Source of the DNA: Nitratireductor basaltis
GTDB lineage: Bacteria; Pseudomonadota; Alphaproteobacteria; Rhizobiales; Rhizobiaceae
Reading direction: 5' to 3'
Assembly: GCF_000733725.1 (NCBI RefSeq)
Contig: NZ_JMQM01000001.1
Location: 1,364,001 to 1,428,000, forward strand
DNA length: 64,000 bases
Numbering within the stretch: the first letter of the stretch is position 1; each line of letters opens with the position of its first letter. The notes under the pieces were generated by a model. The model was not told where the DNA came from. It saw nothing but the letters and a program-made list of their open reading frames with translations, and did not search any database. A program made the translations under genes and the position numbers. Shown piece after piece: positions 1 to 9,650 of this stretch.

Positions 1-1269
1 AGCCAGGAGCGCATGCTCATGGTTCTGCGGCCCGAAAAGCGTGATCAGGCCGAGGCGATCTTCCGCAAATGGGGGCTCGACTTCGCCGTAGTTGGCAAGA
101 CCACCGACGACCTGCGCTTCCGCGTGATGCATCAGGGTGAGGAAGTTGCCAATCTTCCGATCAAGGAATTGGGCGACGAGGCACCGGAGTATGACCGTCC
201 GTGGGTCGTGCCCGCATCCCCTGCGCCGCTTGGCGAGGTTCCTGAAGCAGATGTCGCTGACGCGTTGATGAAGCTTGTCGCTTCGCCCGACCTTTCCTCC
301 CGCCGCTGGGTCTGGGAGCAATATGACACGCTGATCCAGGGCAATTCGCTGCAGATCCCCGGTGGTGATGCAGGCGTAGTGCGCGTGGAAGGCCATGAGA
401 CCAAGGCGCTGGCCTTCTCCTCCGACGTGACGCCGCGCTATTGCGAAGCTGATCCCTTCGAGGGCGGCAAGCAGGCGGTGGCGGAGTGCTGGCGGAATAT
501 CTCGGCCACTGGCGCGGAGCCGCTGGCAGCGACCGACAATCTGAATTTCGGCAATCCGGAACGCCCTGAAATCATGGGGCAGCTCGTTCGTGCCATCCAA
601 GGCGTTGGCGAAGCCTGCCGCACGCTTTCCTTCCCGATCGTGTCCGGCAATGTCTCGCTCTATAACGAGACGCTTGGTGAAGCCATTCTGCCGACCCCAA
701 CCATAGGCGGCGTAGGGCTTATCCCCGACTGGCAGCGCATGGGACGCATCGCGTTTGCAGGTGAAGGTGATGTCATCCTTCTCCTGGGCGCGCCGGAGAA
801 CTGGGGTTCGCATCTCGGCCAAAGCATATATCTACGCGACATTCTGGGTCGTGCGGAAGGCGCGCCACCTCCGGTCGACCTCGATGCTGAAAAGCGCAAT
901 GGCGACCTCGTGCGCGGCCTCATCCGCTCCGGTGATGTAACTGCTGTCCACGACTGCTCGGACGGCGGCCTGGCACTCGCACTGGCCGAAATGGCCATGG
1001 CTTCTGGTATTGGCGCAGAGATCGATGCACCGGCAGGAAGCTTAGTCGAAGCCTTCTATGGCGAGGATCAGGGCCGCTATGTCGTGACCGTGTCCGCAGA
1101 CAAGGCCGAGACCATTCTCGAAACGGCGAAGGCTGCGGGCGTGTCGGCAGTTCGTATTGGCCGAACAGGCGGCGATGCACTGAAACTGGGAGCAACCGAG
1201 CCGGTGCAGGTGGGCGCGCTGAAAACCGCACATGAAAGCTGGTTCCCGGACTTCATGGGTGATGCCTGA
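1..1269 (+). CDS. purL: Phosphoribosylformylglycinamidine synthase subunit PurL, 3' part
   Basis: The reading frame is open from the first base of the window, so the gene starts upstream and only the last ~422 residues are seen. PurL catalyses the ATP- and glutamine-dependent conversion of FGAR to FGAM in purine synthesis, with PurS and PurQ as partners. The visible part holds the second AIRS-like half: a [10 protein letters not shown] stretch, the [17 protein letters not shown] segment and the [11 protein letters not shown] and [16 protein letters not shown] motifs typical of the small-PurL family. bolA and grxD follow on the same strand, a common arrangement in Hyphomicrobiales. Confidence 0.96.
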   Translation, partial: SQERMLMVLRPEKRDQAEAIFRKWGLDFAVVGKTTDDLRFRVMHQGEEVANLPIKELGDEAPEYDRPWVVPASPAPLGEVPEADVADALMKLVASPDLSSRRWVWEQYDTLIQGNSLQIPGGDAGVVRVEGHETKALAFSSDVTPRYCEADPFEGGKQAVAECWRNISATGAEPLAATDNLNFGNPERPEIMGQLVRAIQGVGEACRTLSFPIVSGNVSLYNETLGEAILPTPTIGGVGLIPDWQRMGRIAFAGEGDVILLLGAPENWGSHLGQSIYLRDILGRAEGAPPPVDLDAEKRNGDLVRGLIRSGDVTAVHDCSDGGLALALAEMAMASGIGAEIDAPAGSLVEAFYGEDQGRYVVTVSADKAETILETAKAAGVSAVRIGRTGGDALKLGATEPVQVGALKTAHESWFPDFMGDA

Positions 1270-1396
1270 AGCCAGACTTCACGCATGGTCATGCACAAGC
1301 CTGTGACGATGCGCGCCAAACCGGCGCTCTCGATTGACCTTGGCTTGCCGAGCCGCCATATCTGAGGAAGCAATTATTTCAGGAGTAGAGTCACCC

Positions 1397-1630
1397 ATGG
1401 CAATGCAGGCTGCCGAAATCGAGCGTTTGATCAAGGAAGGCATTCCGGATGCGCAGGTGACAATACGCGATCTTGCCGGTGATGGTGACCATTATGCCGC
1501 CGAAGTCGTCTCCGAATCCTTCCGTGGCAAGTCACGCGTGCAGCAGCACCAGATGGTCTATGACGCGCTGAAGGGAAATATGGGTGGTGCGCTCCATGCG
1601 CTGGCGCTGCAGACGAGCGTTCCGTCCTGA
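1397..1630 (+). CDS. BolA family protein
   Basis: A 77-residue BolA/IbaG-type protein. BolA proteins pair with monothiol glutaredoxins to hold and deliver [2Fe-2S] clusters, and the next gene is exactly such a glutaredoxin. The C-terminal half has the family signature region with the conserved His (SRVQQHQMVYDAL). The start is placed at the ATG at 1397 because AGGAG lies just upstream; an earlier in-frame ATG at 1334 lacks such a site and would add a tail the family does not have. Likely cytosolic. Confidence 0.9.
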   Translation: MAMQAAEIERLIKEGIPDAQVTIRDLAGDGDHYAAEVVSESFRGKSRVQQHQMVYDALKGNMGGALHALALQTSVPS

Positions 1631-1746
1631 CAATCAAGGCGTTCCGGCCTCATGCATTGCACCTTGGCGCGCGCTACAATAGATAGGGTCTGAAAAATCA
1701 GACAATCCACTGCCGGGCCTTTAACCCGGACGAGAAAGGACAGAGG

Positions 1747-2082
1747 ATGAGCGGTATCAGCGAATTCATCGCAAACGAGATCAAGTCGAACGATGTCGTG
1801 CTCTTCATGAAGGGTACGCCGGATTTTCCGCAATGCGGCTTCTCCGGGCAGGTCGTGCAGATCCTCGATTATCTCGGCGTCGACTATCACGGCGTGAATG
1901 TGCTGACGTCGGACGAACTGCGCCAGGGCATCAAGGAATTTTCGAACTGGCCGACCATTCCGCAGCTTTACGTGAAGGGTGAGTTTGTTGGCGGTTGCGA
2001 TATCATCCGTGAGATGTTCCAGGCCAGCGAGTTGAAGGACTTTCTGGCCGAGAAGGGCATCAGCGTCCAGAACGCGGCCTGA
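1747..2082 (+). CDS. grxD: Monothiol glutaredoxin, Grx4/GrxD family
   Basis: A 111-residue single-domain glutaredoxin. The active site CGFS sits near residue 31 (PQCGFSGQ), the motif of class II monothiol glutaredoxins that bind and transfer [2Fe-2S] clusters rather than reduce disulfides. The [14 protein letters not shown]-like glutathione-binding region (here [14 protein letters not shown]) and the C-terminal GGCDI segment are intact. An AGGA-type ribosome binding site lies just before the ATG. It follows the BolA gene, its usual functional partner in iron-sulfur trafficking. Confidence 0.95.
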   Translation: MSGISEFIANEIKSNDVVLFMKGTPDFPQCGFSGQVVQILDYLGVDYHGVNVLTSDELRQGIKEFSNWPTIPQLYVKGEFVGGCDIIREMFQASELKDFLAEKGISVQNAA

Positions 2083-2303
2083 GTTGGCGAACGGGCATCC
2101 ACCACGCTCCATCGAACCGACACTTTAAATTTGGTTCGGAGTACTTATATATTCCTGCGGCGTGGCCCTATGGCCGCGCCGTTTTCGTCGGGATCATGAA
2201 TTTTCCTCTCGGCGCATGCCTTTCAAGATTCGTCTAGTGCGCCTGCACGGCCTTCCCTCCCAGGGGCCTTGCGACGCTTCCAGGTCTTTGGAGCACAAAT
2301 TTC

Positions 2304-3548
2304 ATGGCACAGCCATCCATTCATCCTGATATGCAGGCGAAGATGCGTATCGGGCGCGCGGAATTCATCACGCTTGCAGCCGCCCTCATGGCGCTCAACG
2401 CGCTGGCGATCGACATCATGCTGCCAGCCCTGCAACAGATCGGTGCCGCACTCGATGTCGTTGCCGAAAATGACCGGCAGTTCGTCATTTCAGCCTACCT
2501 CATCGGATTTGGCGGCGGGCAATTGATCTATGGTCCCCTCACCGACCGGTTCGGTCGCCGCGGGCCGCTTCTGTTCGGGCTTGCTCTGTATATTCTTGCC
2601 GCCTCTGCTGCCATCTTCGCACCGAGTTTCGCCGTCCTTCTGGGGCTCAGAATGATCCAGGGCCTGGGTGCCGCGGCAACCCGCGTCATCGCCGTGTCCG
2701 CGATTCGCGACGTTTTCGGCGGACGCCAGATGGCTGAAGTGCTTTCCATGGTGATGATGGTCTTCATGGCCATACCCGTCATCGCTCCGAGCCTCGGCCA
2801 GCTCGTCATGATGTTCGGCGCCTGGCCTGAAATCTTCATGCTTATGGCCGGACTTGCCTTTGCCATAGCGGTGTGGGCCTATCTGCGCCTGCCGGAGACA
2901 CTCGACGAGGCGGACCGGCGGCCGCTGGTCTTTTCGACTGTCCTGCAAGGCTTTCGCTATGTCGTCACCAGCCGTGTCGCGCTGTTCTACACGCTTGCCA
3001 CGACTGCTATCTTCGGCGCGCTGTTCGGTTTCATCAATTCCGCGCAACAGATCTATGTCGACATCTACGGGATGGGTGACCTGTTTCCGATCCTGTTTGC
3101 GGTGGGTGCAGGCCTGATGGCGCTGTCATCCTTCACGAATTCTCGCTTCGTTGGACGCTTTGGCATGCGCCGCCTGTCGCATACAGCGCTCGTGACATTC
3201 ATCGCGATCAATGCGCTCTGGTTCGTGATATCGCTGGCGGGACCGGTGCCCTTCCCGCTCTTCTTCCTGCTGTTCTCGGGCTCGATGTTCATGTTCGGCT
3301 GGATCGGCCCGAACTTCAATTCGATCGCCATGGAACCACTAGGGCATGTGGCGGGCACGGCGGCCGCGGTGCAGGGCTTTACCACCACCCTGGGCGGCGC
3401 GCTTCTCGGCGCGATGATCGGACAGGCCTTCGACGGAACGCTGACACCGCTTGCCGGCGGCTATTTCATCGTCTCGACCGTGGGTCTGATTTTCGTGCTG
3501 ATTGCCGAGCGCGGAAAGCTCTTTCAGGTGGTCAATCCGGCTGTGTAG
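2304..3548 (+). CDS. MFS multidrug transporter, Bcr/CflA type
   Basis: A 414-residue membrane protein with about 12 hydrophobic segments, of the drug:H+ antiporter-1 (Bcr/CflA) group of the major facilitator superfamily. The family motif A appears as [16 protein letters not shown] near residues 76-91 and motif C-like glycines occur later. Substrate cannot be told from sequence. The start is not well supported by a ribosome binding site; ATG at 2331 is an alternative. The last 17 bases overlap the 3' end of the convergent ttcA gene. Confidence 0.88.
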   Translation: MAQPSIHPDMQAKMRIGRAEFITLAAALMALNALAIDIMLPALQQIGAALDVVAENDRQFVISAYLIGFGGGQLIYGPLTDRFGRRGPLLFGLALYILAASAAIFAPSFAVLLGLRMIQGLGAAATRVIAVSAIRDVFGGRQMAEVLSMVMMVFMAIPVIAPSLGQLVMMFGAWPEIFMLMAGLAFAIAVWAYLRLPETLDEADRRPLVFSTVLQGFRYVVTSRVALFYTLATTAIFGALFGFINSAQQIYVDIYGMGDLFPILFAVGAGLMALSSFTNSRFVGRFGMRRLSHTALVTFIAINALWFVISLAGPVPFPLFFLLFSGSMFMFGWIGPNFNSIAMEPLGHVAGTAAAVQGFTTTLGGALLGAMIGQAFDGTLTPLAGGYFIVSTVGLIFVLIAERGKLFQVVNPAV

Positions 3549-4413
3549 CCGGATTGCCAGCCGTTTCAGGCATCAGGCTTGCGAAGTCGAAAAGCTCGCG
3601 GTCCAGCAGATGGGATGGGCGGGCATTGGCAAGTGCCCGGATCATCGTGTCCTTGCGGCCTGGCATGCGTTTCTCGATGTCCGAGAGCATATCCTTCATC
3701 GCATTGCGCTGCAGCCCGTCCTGGCTGCCGCACAGGTCGCATGGGATGATGGGAAACTTCATGGCATCGGCAAAGCGCGCGAGATCGCTTTCCGCGCAGA
3801 AGCTCAAGGGGCGCAGCACGTTCACGTCACCCTCGTCATTGATGAGCTTCGGCGGCATGGCCGCAAGCCTTCCACCATGAAAGAGATTCATGAAGAAGGT
3901 TTCGAGAATGTCGTCGCGGTGATGGCCGAGCACAAGTGACGAACAGCCCTCCTCCCGCGCGATGCGGTAGAGATGACCGCGGCGCAGGCGAGAGCAGAGC
4001 GAGCAATAGGTGCGGTTTTCCGGGATCTTGTCGGTGACGATCGAGTAGGTGTCCTGATACTCGATACGGTGCGGCACGCCGAGCGACTGGAGATATTCGG
4101 GCAGGATGTGCTTGGGAAAGTTCGGTTGACCCTGATCGAGATTGCAGGCCAGAAGCTCCACCGGAAGAAGCCCGCGCCATTTCAGGTCGAGCAGAATGGT
4201 CAGAAGACCGTAGGAATCCTTGCCGCCCGAAAGCGCCACAAGCCAGCGGTCGCCGGGGCGCACCATTCCATAATCCTCAATCGCCTGTCGCGTCAGCCGC
4301 AGCAGCCGCTTGCGCAGCTTGTTGAACTCCACGCTCGAAGGCGCCTCGCGAAATAGCGGGTGAAGGCCGGCATCCCCGCCGTCCGTCTCGATCGTCTGGT
4401 GCATGGTCATCAT
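3532..4413 (-). CDS. ttcA: tRNA 2-thiocytidine(32) synthetase TtcA
   Basis: A 293-residue member of the TtcA family, which thiolates C32 in certain tRNAs using ATP and an iron-sulfur cluster. The PP-loop ATP-binding motif SGGKDS is at about residues 65-70, and the cluster-binding pair CSLC ([11 protein letters not shown]) plus a third Cys (PCDLCGSQ) are present. The [13 protein letters not shown] helix is typical. Two further ATG codons lie within the first four codons, so the exact start is uncertain by a few residues. It is convergent with the MFS gene. Confidence 0.94.
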   Translation of the reverse strand: MMTMHQTIETDGGDAGLHPLFREAPSSVEFNKLRKRLLRLTRQAIEDYGMVRPGDRWLVALSGGKDSYGLLTILLDLKWRGLLPVELLACNLDQGQPNFPKHILPEYLQSLGVPHRIEYQDTYSIVTDKIPENRTYCSLCSRLRRGHLYRIAREEGCSSLVLGHHRDDILETFFMNLFHGGRLAAMPPKLINDEGDVNVLRPLSFCAESDLARFADAMKFPIIPCDLCGSQDGLQRNAMKDMLSDIEKRMPGRKDTMIRALANARPSHLLDRELFDFASLMPETAGNPATQPD

Positions 4414-4438
4414 GGCTTTCCCTTAATCCGTCCGCACC

Positions 4439-4465
4439 AAAAGAAAAAGGCCGCACAGGGCGGCC
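4439..4465 (-). terminator. Rho-independent terminator after rpsD
   Basis: On the minus strand a GGCCGCC/GCGGCC stem with a short loop is followed by a run of T (TTTTTCTTTT). It lies between the rpsD stop and ttcA and would end the rpsD transcript. Confidence 0.85.
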
Positions 4466-4494
4466 TTTTCCAGAAATCGTAAAATCGGACCCGA

Positions 4495-5112
4495 TCAGCG
4501 CGAGTAGTACTCGATGACCAGGTTCGGTTCCATCTGGACTGCGAAGGGCACGTCGGCGAGAGCCGGGACGCGGACGAATTTCGCGGTCATCTTGTTGTGG
4601 TCGGCTTCGACATATTCGGGAACTTCGCGCTCAGCGAGCTGAACGGCTTCCAGAACCAGCGCCATCTGCTTGGACTTCTCGCGAACCTCGATCACATCGC
4701 CCGGACGGCAACGGAAGGACGGAATGTTCACGCGGCGACCATTGACCATGACATGGCCGTGGTTGACGAACTGGCGGGCGGCGAAGATCGTGGGAACGAA
4801 CTTCGCGCGGTAGACGAGTGCGTCGAGGCGCGACTCCAGAAGACCGATCAGGTTCTCGGTCGTCTCGCCCTTGCGGCGGTCGGCTTCCTCGTAAATCTTG
4901 CGGAACTGCTTCTCGGAGATGTCACCGTAGTGACCCTTGAGCTTCTGCTTTGCGCGGAGCTGCTGACCGAAGTCGGAAAGCTTGCCCTTGCGGCGCTGGC
5001 CGTGCTGGCCGGGGCCGTATTCACGCTTGTTGACCGGGGACTTCGGACGGCCCCAGATATTTTCGCCAAGACGGCGGTCGAGCTTGTACTTGGCTGAATG
5101 GCGCTTGCTCAT
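4495..5112 (-). CDS. rpsD: 30S ribosomal protein S4
   Basis: A 205-residue S4 protein, which binds 16S rRNA early in 30S assembly. The N-terminal [19 protein letters not shown] segment and the S4 RNA-binding domain ([12 protein letters not shown] ... [17 protein letters not shown]) are intact, ending in the usual VIEYYSR. The start at [10 protein letters not shown] is chosen because AAGGGA precedes it; five extra codons upstream are possible but not expected. As in many alphaproteobacteria it stands alone instead of in the alpha operon. Confidence 0.97.
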   Translation of the reverse strand: MSKRHSAKYKLDRRLGENIWGRPKSPVNKREYGPGQHGQRRKGKLSDFGQQLRAKQKLKGHYGDISEKQFRKIYEEADRRKGETTENLIGLLESRLDALVYRAKFVPTIFAARQFVNHGHVMVNGRRVNIPSFRCRPGDVIEVREKSKQMALVLEAVQLAEREVPEYVEADHNKMTAKFVRVPALADVPFAVQMEPNLVIEYYSR

Positions 5113-5343
5113 CGCATTCCCTTTCAAGTGTTTGCGCCCGGCACTTCAAGTACCGGGTGAAGGAAACGCGCCCTCCTCTGGCCCCCGTTTTGGAGAGCCT
5201 GACAGGGCATTGCCTAACGCTTCAGGCAATCCCCACGGGACACGTCAATAAACAACGCGACAACCGGTTGGCCATCGCGCTGGCGGGTGAATAGGCTGGA
5301 ATCGCACTTGAGTCAACGCGCAAACGCCCGAAAACCAAGCTTT

Positions 5344-6141
5344 TCACGCCTGAAGCGCGAAGCCGAAACCTGTCATCAGGCGCGCCAGCGGCTTGGTGAC
5401 ATTGCCGGAGGTGACGATTGCCACATCACGACCCTGTGGCTGTGCGTCAGGCAGTGGCAATGCGGAGGCCAGCAGGAGGGCGCGGCGCGCGATGGCTTCG
5501 GACGTATCGATCCAGTCCACCGGCCATGGTGCCATCTTGCGCATTCGGTTGACCAGAAAGGGATAATGCGTGCAGGCCAGCACGACGATGTCCGTACGCC
5601 GCCCGTCCTGCTCCTGAAAACATGGGACAATTTCGCGCGCGACATCAGCCTCTTCGACATGGCCTTCGCGCATATATTGTTCCGCAAGGCGCGCCAGATG
5701 TTCACTACCGACCAGATTGACCTCGCAGCGCGAGGCATAGTCGCGGATGAGATCGAATGTGTATTGGCGCCGCACGGTGCCGGGTGTGGCCAGAACGGAG
5801 ACTAGGCCGGAACGCGTGCGCTCGGCTGCAGGCTTGATGGCGGGAACCGTGCCGACAAATGTCTCTTCCGGATAGGCCTCGCGCAGATCGCTGATGACAA
5901 GCGTTGACGCCGTATTGCAGGGGATGACGATCATGGAGGGCGCAAAACGCTCGATCAGCTCGCCGAAAAGCGCGATCAGACGCGCCCGCAGCGCGTCTTC
6001 CTGCCAGTCGCCATAGGGAAAAGCGGCGTCATCGGCCACATAGACATATGCGCGATCCGGCATCAGGATGCGCGCTTCCTTGACCACCGAAAGCCCGCCC
6101 ACGCCTGAATCAAAGAAGAGGATCGGGCCCTTGGGGTTCAT
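5344..6141 (-). CDS. murI: Glutamate racemase
   Basis: A 265-residue racemase making D-glutamate for peptidoglycan. Both catalytic cysteines are seen: CNTAS near residue 76 and ACTHYPF near residue 191. The N-terminal [11 protein letters not shown] motif binds substrate. The start codon overlaps the stop of the upstream methyltransferase gene (TGATG), so the two are probably co-transcribed and translationally coupled. Confidence 0.95.
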   Translation of the reverse strand: MNPKGPILFFDSGVGGLSVVKEARILMPDRAYVYVADDAAFPYGDWQEDALRARLIALFGELIERFAPSMIVIPCNTASTLVISDLREAYPEETFVGTVPAIKPAAERTRSGLVSVLATPGTVRRQYTFDLIRDYASRCEVNLVGSEHLARLAEQYMREGHVEEADVAREIVPCFQEQDGRRTDIVVLACTHYPFLVNRMRKMAPWPVDWIDTSEAIARRALLLASALPLPDAQPQGRDVAIVTSGNVTKPLARLMTGFGFALQA

Positions 6142-6950
6142 CAGTCTTGCTCACCTGGTCTCGTGCGCTCTTCCGGCGCCCCTGCCCCGCGCGGGTTCTT
6201 CGGCGAGAAGCGTTCCAGGGAAGCCAGAACCCCGCGCAAAACACCCAGCTCTTCCACGGTAAAGCGCGGGCGGGTGAAGAGCGCGCGCAGATTTTCGAGC
6301 ATTCTGGGCTTCTTGTCGGCTGGGCGGAAATAACCGCGCGCTTCCAGTACCTCGTCCAGATAGGAGATCAGACTTTCAAGATGCTGCTTGGTGGCTGGTG
6401 TCAGATCGTGTTCAGGCGGTTTGACGCCTGCCCCGGTCTGCTGCATCCATTCATAGGACATCAGGAGCACGGCCTGCGCGATGTTGAGAGAGGCAAAGGC
6501 CGGATTGACGGGGAAGGTCACGATCTCGTCTGCCAGCGCCACTTCCTCATTGGTCAGCCCCCAGCGCTCGCGGCCGAAGAGAATGCCGGTCTTCTCACCG
6601 CGCGCAAAACGACCGTGAAGCGCCTGCGCGGCTTCCGTCGGACCGCGCACGGGCTTGAAGTTATCGCGCGGGCGGGCGGTCGTCGCAAAGACGAAATTGA
6701 GGTCGGCAATGGCGTCGGCAAGGCTCGCGAAAACCGCCACACCGTCAATGATGTGGTCAGCTCGGCTTGCCGCCGCGCGTGCCTTTTCGTTCGGCCATCC
6801 GTCGCGCGGATTGACCAGACGCAATTCGCCCAGGCCGAAATTGGCCATGGCGCGTGCCACCATGCCGATATTTTCACCAAGCTGTGGCTCGACAAGGATG
6901 ATTGTCGGGCCTTCGCAAAGCATTTCGCGTTGTTTGTCTGTACCTGCCAT
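6141..6950 (-). CDS. RNA 2'-O-methyltransferase, TrmJ/SpoU (SPOUT) family
   Basis: A 269-residue SPOUT-class methyltransferase. The three SpoU motifs are visible: [20 protein letters not shown] near the N-terminus, [15 protein letters not shown] in the middle, and [22 protein letters not shown] that forms the SAM-binding knot. This arrangement and the C-terminal extension fit TrmJ, which methylates residue 32 of tRNAs, but the exact target is inferred. Its stop overlaps the murI start. Confidence 0.88.
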   Translation of the reverse strand: MAGTDKQREMLCEGPTIILVEPQLGENIGMVARAMANFGLGELRLVNPRDGWPNEKARAAASRADHIIDGVAVFASLADAIADLNFVFATTARPRDNFKPVRGPTEAAQALHGRFARGEKTGILFGRERWGLTNEEVALADEIVTFPVNPAFASLNIAQAVLLMSYEWMQQTGAGVKPPEHDLTPATKQHLESLISYLDEVLEARGYFRPADKKPRMLENLRALFTRPRFTVEELGVLRGVLASLERFSPKNPRGAGAPEERTRPGEQD

Positions 6951-7096
6951 GGGGGCAAGCTGTTAGCGGCTTCTTCCGCTCACGACAAGCGGGAGCCTGC
7001 GGCTTTGCTGCTTCTTTTGATGTAGTAACCCGCTAACACCACCAGCCCCCTTCCCCGTGGAAGAATGCGAGCCTGTCGGAAACCAGGGAGGATGAG

Positions 7097-7711
7097 ATGA
7101 CGGGCAAGAAGATACTCATGATCTGCGGCGATTTTGTCGAGGATTACGAACTGATGGTGCCGTTTCAGGCGCTGCTTGCGGTCGGCCACAAGGTTGACGC
7201 GGTCTGTCCGGACAAGAAGTCCGGCGACCAGATCGCGACCTCGATCCACGATTTCGAGGGCGACCAGACCTATTCGGAAAAGCGCGTGCACAATTTCACG
7301 CTGAATGCGAGCTTTGAGGCCGTGAATGCCACCGATTACGACGCGCTGATAATTCCGGGGGGACGCGCGCCGGAATATCTGCGGCTCAATCCGGATGTCA
7401 TCAAGGTCGTTCAACACTTCTTCGAAGCTGAAAAGCCTGTGGCCGCCATCTGCCACGGTGCGCAGCTTCTGGCAGCCGCACGGGTTCTGGAAGGGCGCAA
7501 ATGCTCCGCCTACCCCGCATGCGCACCGGAAGTGGAACTGGCCGGTGGCGACTATCAGGATATTCTGGTTGATGGTGCCGTGACCGATGGTAACCTCGTC
7601 ACAGCACCGGCCTGGCCTGCGCATCCCGCCTGGCTTGCGCAGTTCCTGGAGGTAATGGGCACGCGCATCAGCCATGGTGAGGAAAGCGGTGCACGGGCAG
7701 CGGCTGAATAG
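7097..7711 (+). CDS. DJ-1/PfpI family protein
   Basis: A 204-residue class I glutamine amidotransferase-like protein of the DJ-1/PfpI superfamily. The nucleophile elbow AICHGAQLL carries the reactive Cys, about residue 117, and the early acidic residue region LMVPFQAL is present. Members act as stress-protective deglycase-like, chaperone or intracellular peptidase proteins; the substrate here is unknown. GGGAGGAT precedes the ATG. It is divergent from the TrmJ-like gene. Confidence 0.85.
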   Translation: MTGKKILMICGDFVEDYELMVPFQALLAVGHKVDAVCPDKKSGDQIATSIHDFEGDQTYSEKRVHNFTLNASFEAVNATDYDALIIPGGRAPEYLRLNPDVIKVVQHFFEAEKPVAAICHGAQLLAAARVLEGRKCSAYPACAPEVELAGGDYQDILVDGAVTDGNLVTAPAWPAHPAWLAQFLEVMGTRISHGEESGARAAAE

Positions 7712-7767
7712 AGGCTGCTACAAATGACGGGCGTGGCCCTTCGCGCCCGTCCCTGGGAGGGAATGTC

Positions 7768-8169
7768 ATGTGCCATCTGTTCGTGGGAGCCGATCCAACG
7801 CTCTGGGAGAACGAAACCCGATCGCTCAGGCTTTCCGGCATGGCGACCAGTGTTCGGCTGGAGCGCTTTTTCTGGACGGTGCTTCTGGATATTGCCGAGC
7901 GTGACCATCTGACAGTCAGCCAGCTTTTGCAGCGCCTTTATGCGGAATCGCTTGATGAAGGGCATGATCTGGATAATTTCGCCTCGTTTCTGCGCGTGTG
8001 CTGCGGGCGCTATCTGGCGCTGCAGATTGAGGGTGAAATTCCCGCCGACCGGAATGTCACCATCAAAAGCCTGGACGCAAAAAGCGTGCTTGCGCGGGAA
8101 CAGGCAAAATCGGGTCTGAAAAACAACAGGACGAACTCCTCGCCTGCAGCTCTGGGGGCGTCAGCCTGA
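7768..8169 (+). CDS. Ribbon-helix-helix domain protein
   Basis: A 133-residue protein with a central segment (SVRLERFFWTVLLDIAERDHLTVSQLL) matching the ribbon-helix-helix family seen near Hyphomicrobiales core genes: a short beta strand then two helices. This suggests DNA binding, probably as a regulator, with an unstructured C-terminus rich in Asn and Ser. GGGAGGGAATGTC before the ATG is a strong ribosome binding site. Target genes are not evident. Confidence 0.75.
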   Translation: MCHLFVGADPTLWENETRSLRLSGMATSVRLERFFWTVLLDIAERDHLTVSQLLQRLYAESLDEGHDLDNFASFLRVCCGRYLALQIEGEIPADRNVTIKSLDAKSVLAREQAKSGLKNNRTNSSPAALGASA

Positions 8170-8242
8170 TATTGAACCAGCAACAGCCCGTTTCCGTTGA
8201 GGACAAAGCCAGGGACCGACTATTGGCCTAGCGCTCGATGCT

Positions 8243-8270
8243 TTGCGCTTTAGCGGCAGAATGGTATAGG
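8243..8270 (+). promoter_or_regulatory. icd: Putative sigma-70 promoter of icd
   Basis: TTGCGC and TATAGG are spaced by 16 nt, about 66 nt before the icd start codon. No other promoter-like pair is as good in this gap. Confidence 0.45.
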
Positions 8271-8336
8271 GGCGCCGATACCTACCCGGGGGGCACTTCG
8301 GGATTTCCTCAACATTTGCAAGCGTGGAGCTTTTTC

Positions 8337-9548
8337 ATGGGCAAAATCAAGGTCGCGAACCCGGTCGTCGAACTCGACGGCGACGAGATGACCCGCATCA
8401 TCTGGCAGTTCATCAAGGAAAAGCTGATCCACCCCTATCTGGATATCGACCTGAAATATTTTGACCTGGGGATCGAGTCGCGTGATGCCACCGACGACCA
8501 GATCACGATTGATGCAGCCAATGCCATCAAGGAACACGGTGTGGGCGTAAAGTGCGCCACCATCACACCGGATGAAGCGCGCGTCGAGGAATTCGGCCTG
8601 AAGAAGATGTATCGTTCGCCCAACGGCACGATCCGCAACATTCTGGGCGGCGTGATCTTCCGCGAACCGATCATCATGAAGAACGTGCCGCGCCTGGTTC
8701 CCGGCTGGACGCAGCCGATCATTGTTGGCCGCCACGCATTTGGCGACCAGTACCGTGCGACCGACTTCAAGTTCCCCGGCAAGGGCAAGCTTACGATCAA
8801 GTTCGTCGGTGAGGATGGCCAGGAGATCGAGCACGAAGTCTATGACGCACCGTCCGCGGGCGTTGCCATGGCCATGTACAATCTCGACGACTCCATCCGC
8901 GACTTCGCCCGCGCCTCGATGAATTACGCGCTGATGCGCAAGGTGCCGTGCTACCTGTCGACCAAGAACACCATCATGAAGGTCTATGATGGCCGCTTCA
9001 AGGACATCTTCCAGGAAGTCTACGAGACCGAATTCAAGGAAAAGTACGAGGAAGCCAAGATCTGGTACGAGCATCGCCTGATCGACGACATGGTCGCTTC
9101 CGCACTGAAGTGGTCCGGCGGCTATGTCTGGGCGTGCAAGAACTATGACGGTGACGTTCAGTCCGACACGGTTGCACAGGGCTTCGGTTCGCTCGGCCTC
9201 ATGACCTCGGTCCTGATGACGCCGGATGGCAAGACGGTCGAGGCGGAAGCCGCACACGGCACCGTGACGCGCCACTATCGCCAGCACCAGAAGGGCGAAG
9301 AGACCTCCACCAACTCCATCGCCTCGATCTTCGCCTGGACGCGTGGCCTCGCCCACCGTGCGAAGCTCGACGACAATGCGGAACTGGCGAAATTCGCCAA
9401 CACGCTGGAAAAGGTCTGCATCGACACGGTCGAATCCGGCTTCATGACCAAGGATCTGGCACTTCTCATCGGTCCGGATCAGCCATGGCTCTCCACGACC
9501 GGGTTCCTCGACAAGATCGACGAGAACCTGCAGAAGGCCATGGCATAA
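8337..9548 (+). CDS. icd: NADP-dependent isocitrate dehydrogenase
   Basis: A 403-residue TCA-cycle enzyme that oxidises isocitrate to 2-oxoglutarate with NADP. It belongs to the eukaryote-like homodimeric class ([23 protein letters not shown] start), as usual in alphaproteobacteria and unlike E. coli Icd. The substrate loop [12 protein letters not shown] and the cofactor region [14 protein letters not shown] are intact. The start at 8337 matches family length; an in-frame upstream ATG at 8238 would add a tail unlike the family. A strong terminator follows. Confidence 0.96.
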   Translation: MGKIKVANPVVELDGDEMTRIIWQFIKEKLIHPYLDIDLKYFDLGIESRDATDDQITIDAANAIKEHGVGVKCATITPDEARVEEFGLKKMYRSPNGTIRNILGGVIFREPIIMKNVPRLVPGWTQPIIVGRHAFGDQYRATDFKFPGKGKLTIKFVGEDGQEIEHEVYDAPSAGVAMAMYNLDDSIRDFARASMNYALMRKVPCYLSTKNTIMKVYDGRFKDIFQEVYETEFKEKYEEAKIWYEHRLIDDMVASALKWSGGYVWACKNYDGDVQSDTVAQGFGSLGLMTSVLMTPDGKTVEAEAAHGTVTRHYRQHQKGEETSTNSIASIFAWTRGLAHRAKLDDNAELAKFANTLEKVCIDTVESGFMTKDLALLIGPDQPWLSTTGFLDKIDENLQKAMA

Positions 9549-9572
9549 GCCTCAACCGGCTCACTCAAACAG

Positions 9573-9608
9573 AAAAGGCCGCGGAGCGATCCGCGGCCTT
9601 TTCTTTTC
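9573..9608 (+). terminator. Terminator between icd and alaS, probably bidirectional
   Basis: A 13-bp GC-rich perfect stem (AAAAGGCCGCGGA/TCCGCGGCCTTTT) with loop GCGA is followed by CTTTTCTT on the plus strand and preceded by A residues, so it can act on both the icd and alaS transcripts. Confidence 0.9.
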
Positions 9609-9650
9609 TTCGTCTAGAAAGGCGGGCGCCGATGCGGCGCCCTTGCCTGT

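Noticed and set aside
1558-2112. 184-codon minus-strand frame opposite grxD
   Set aside because: Antisense shadow of a well-recognised glutaredoxin gene.
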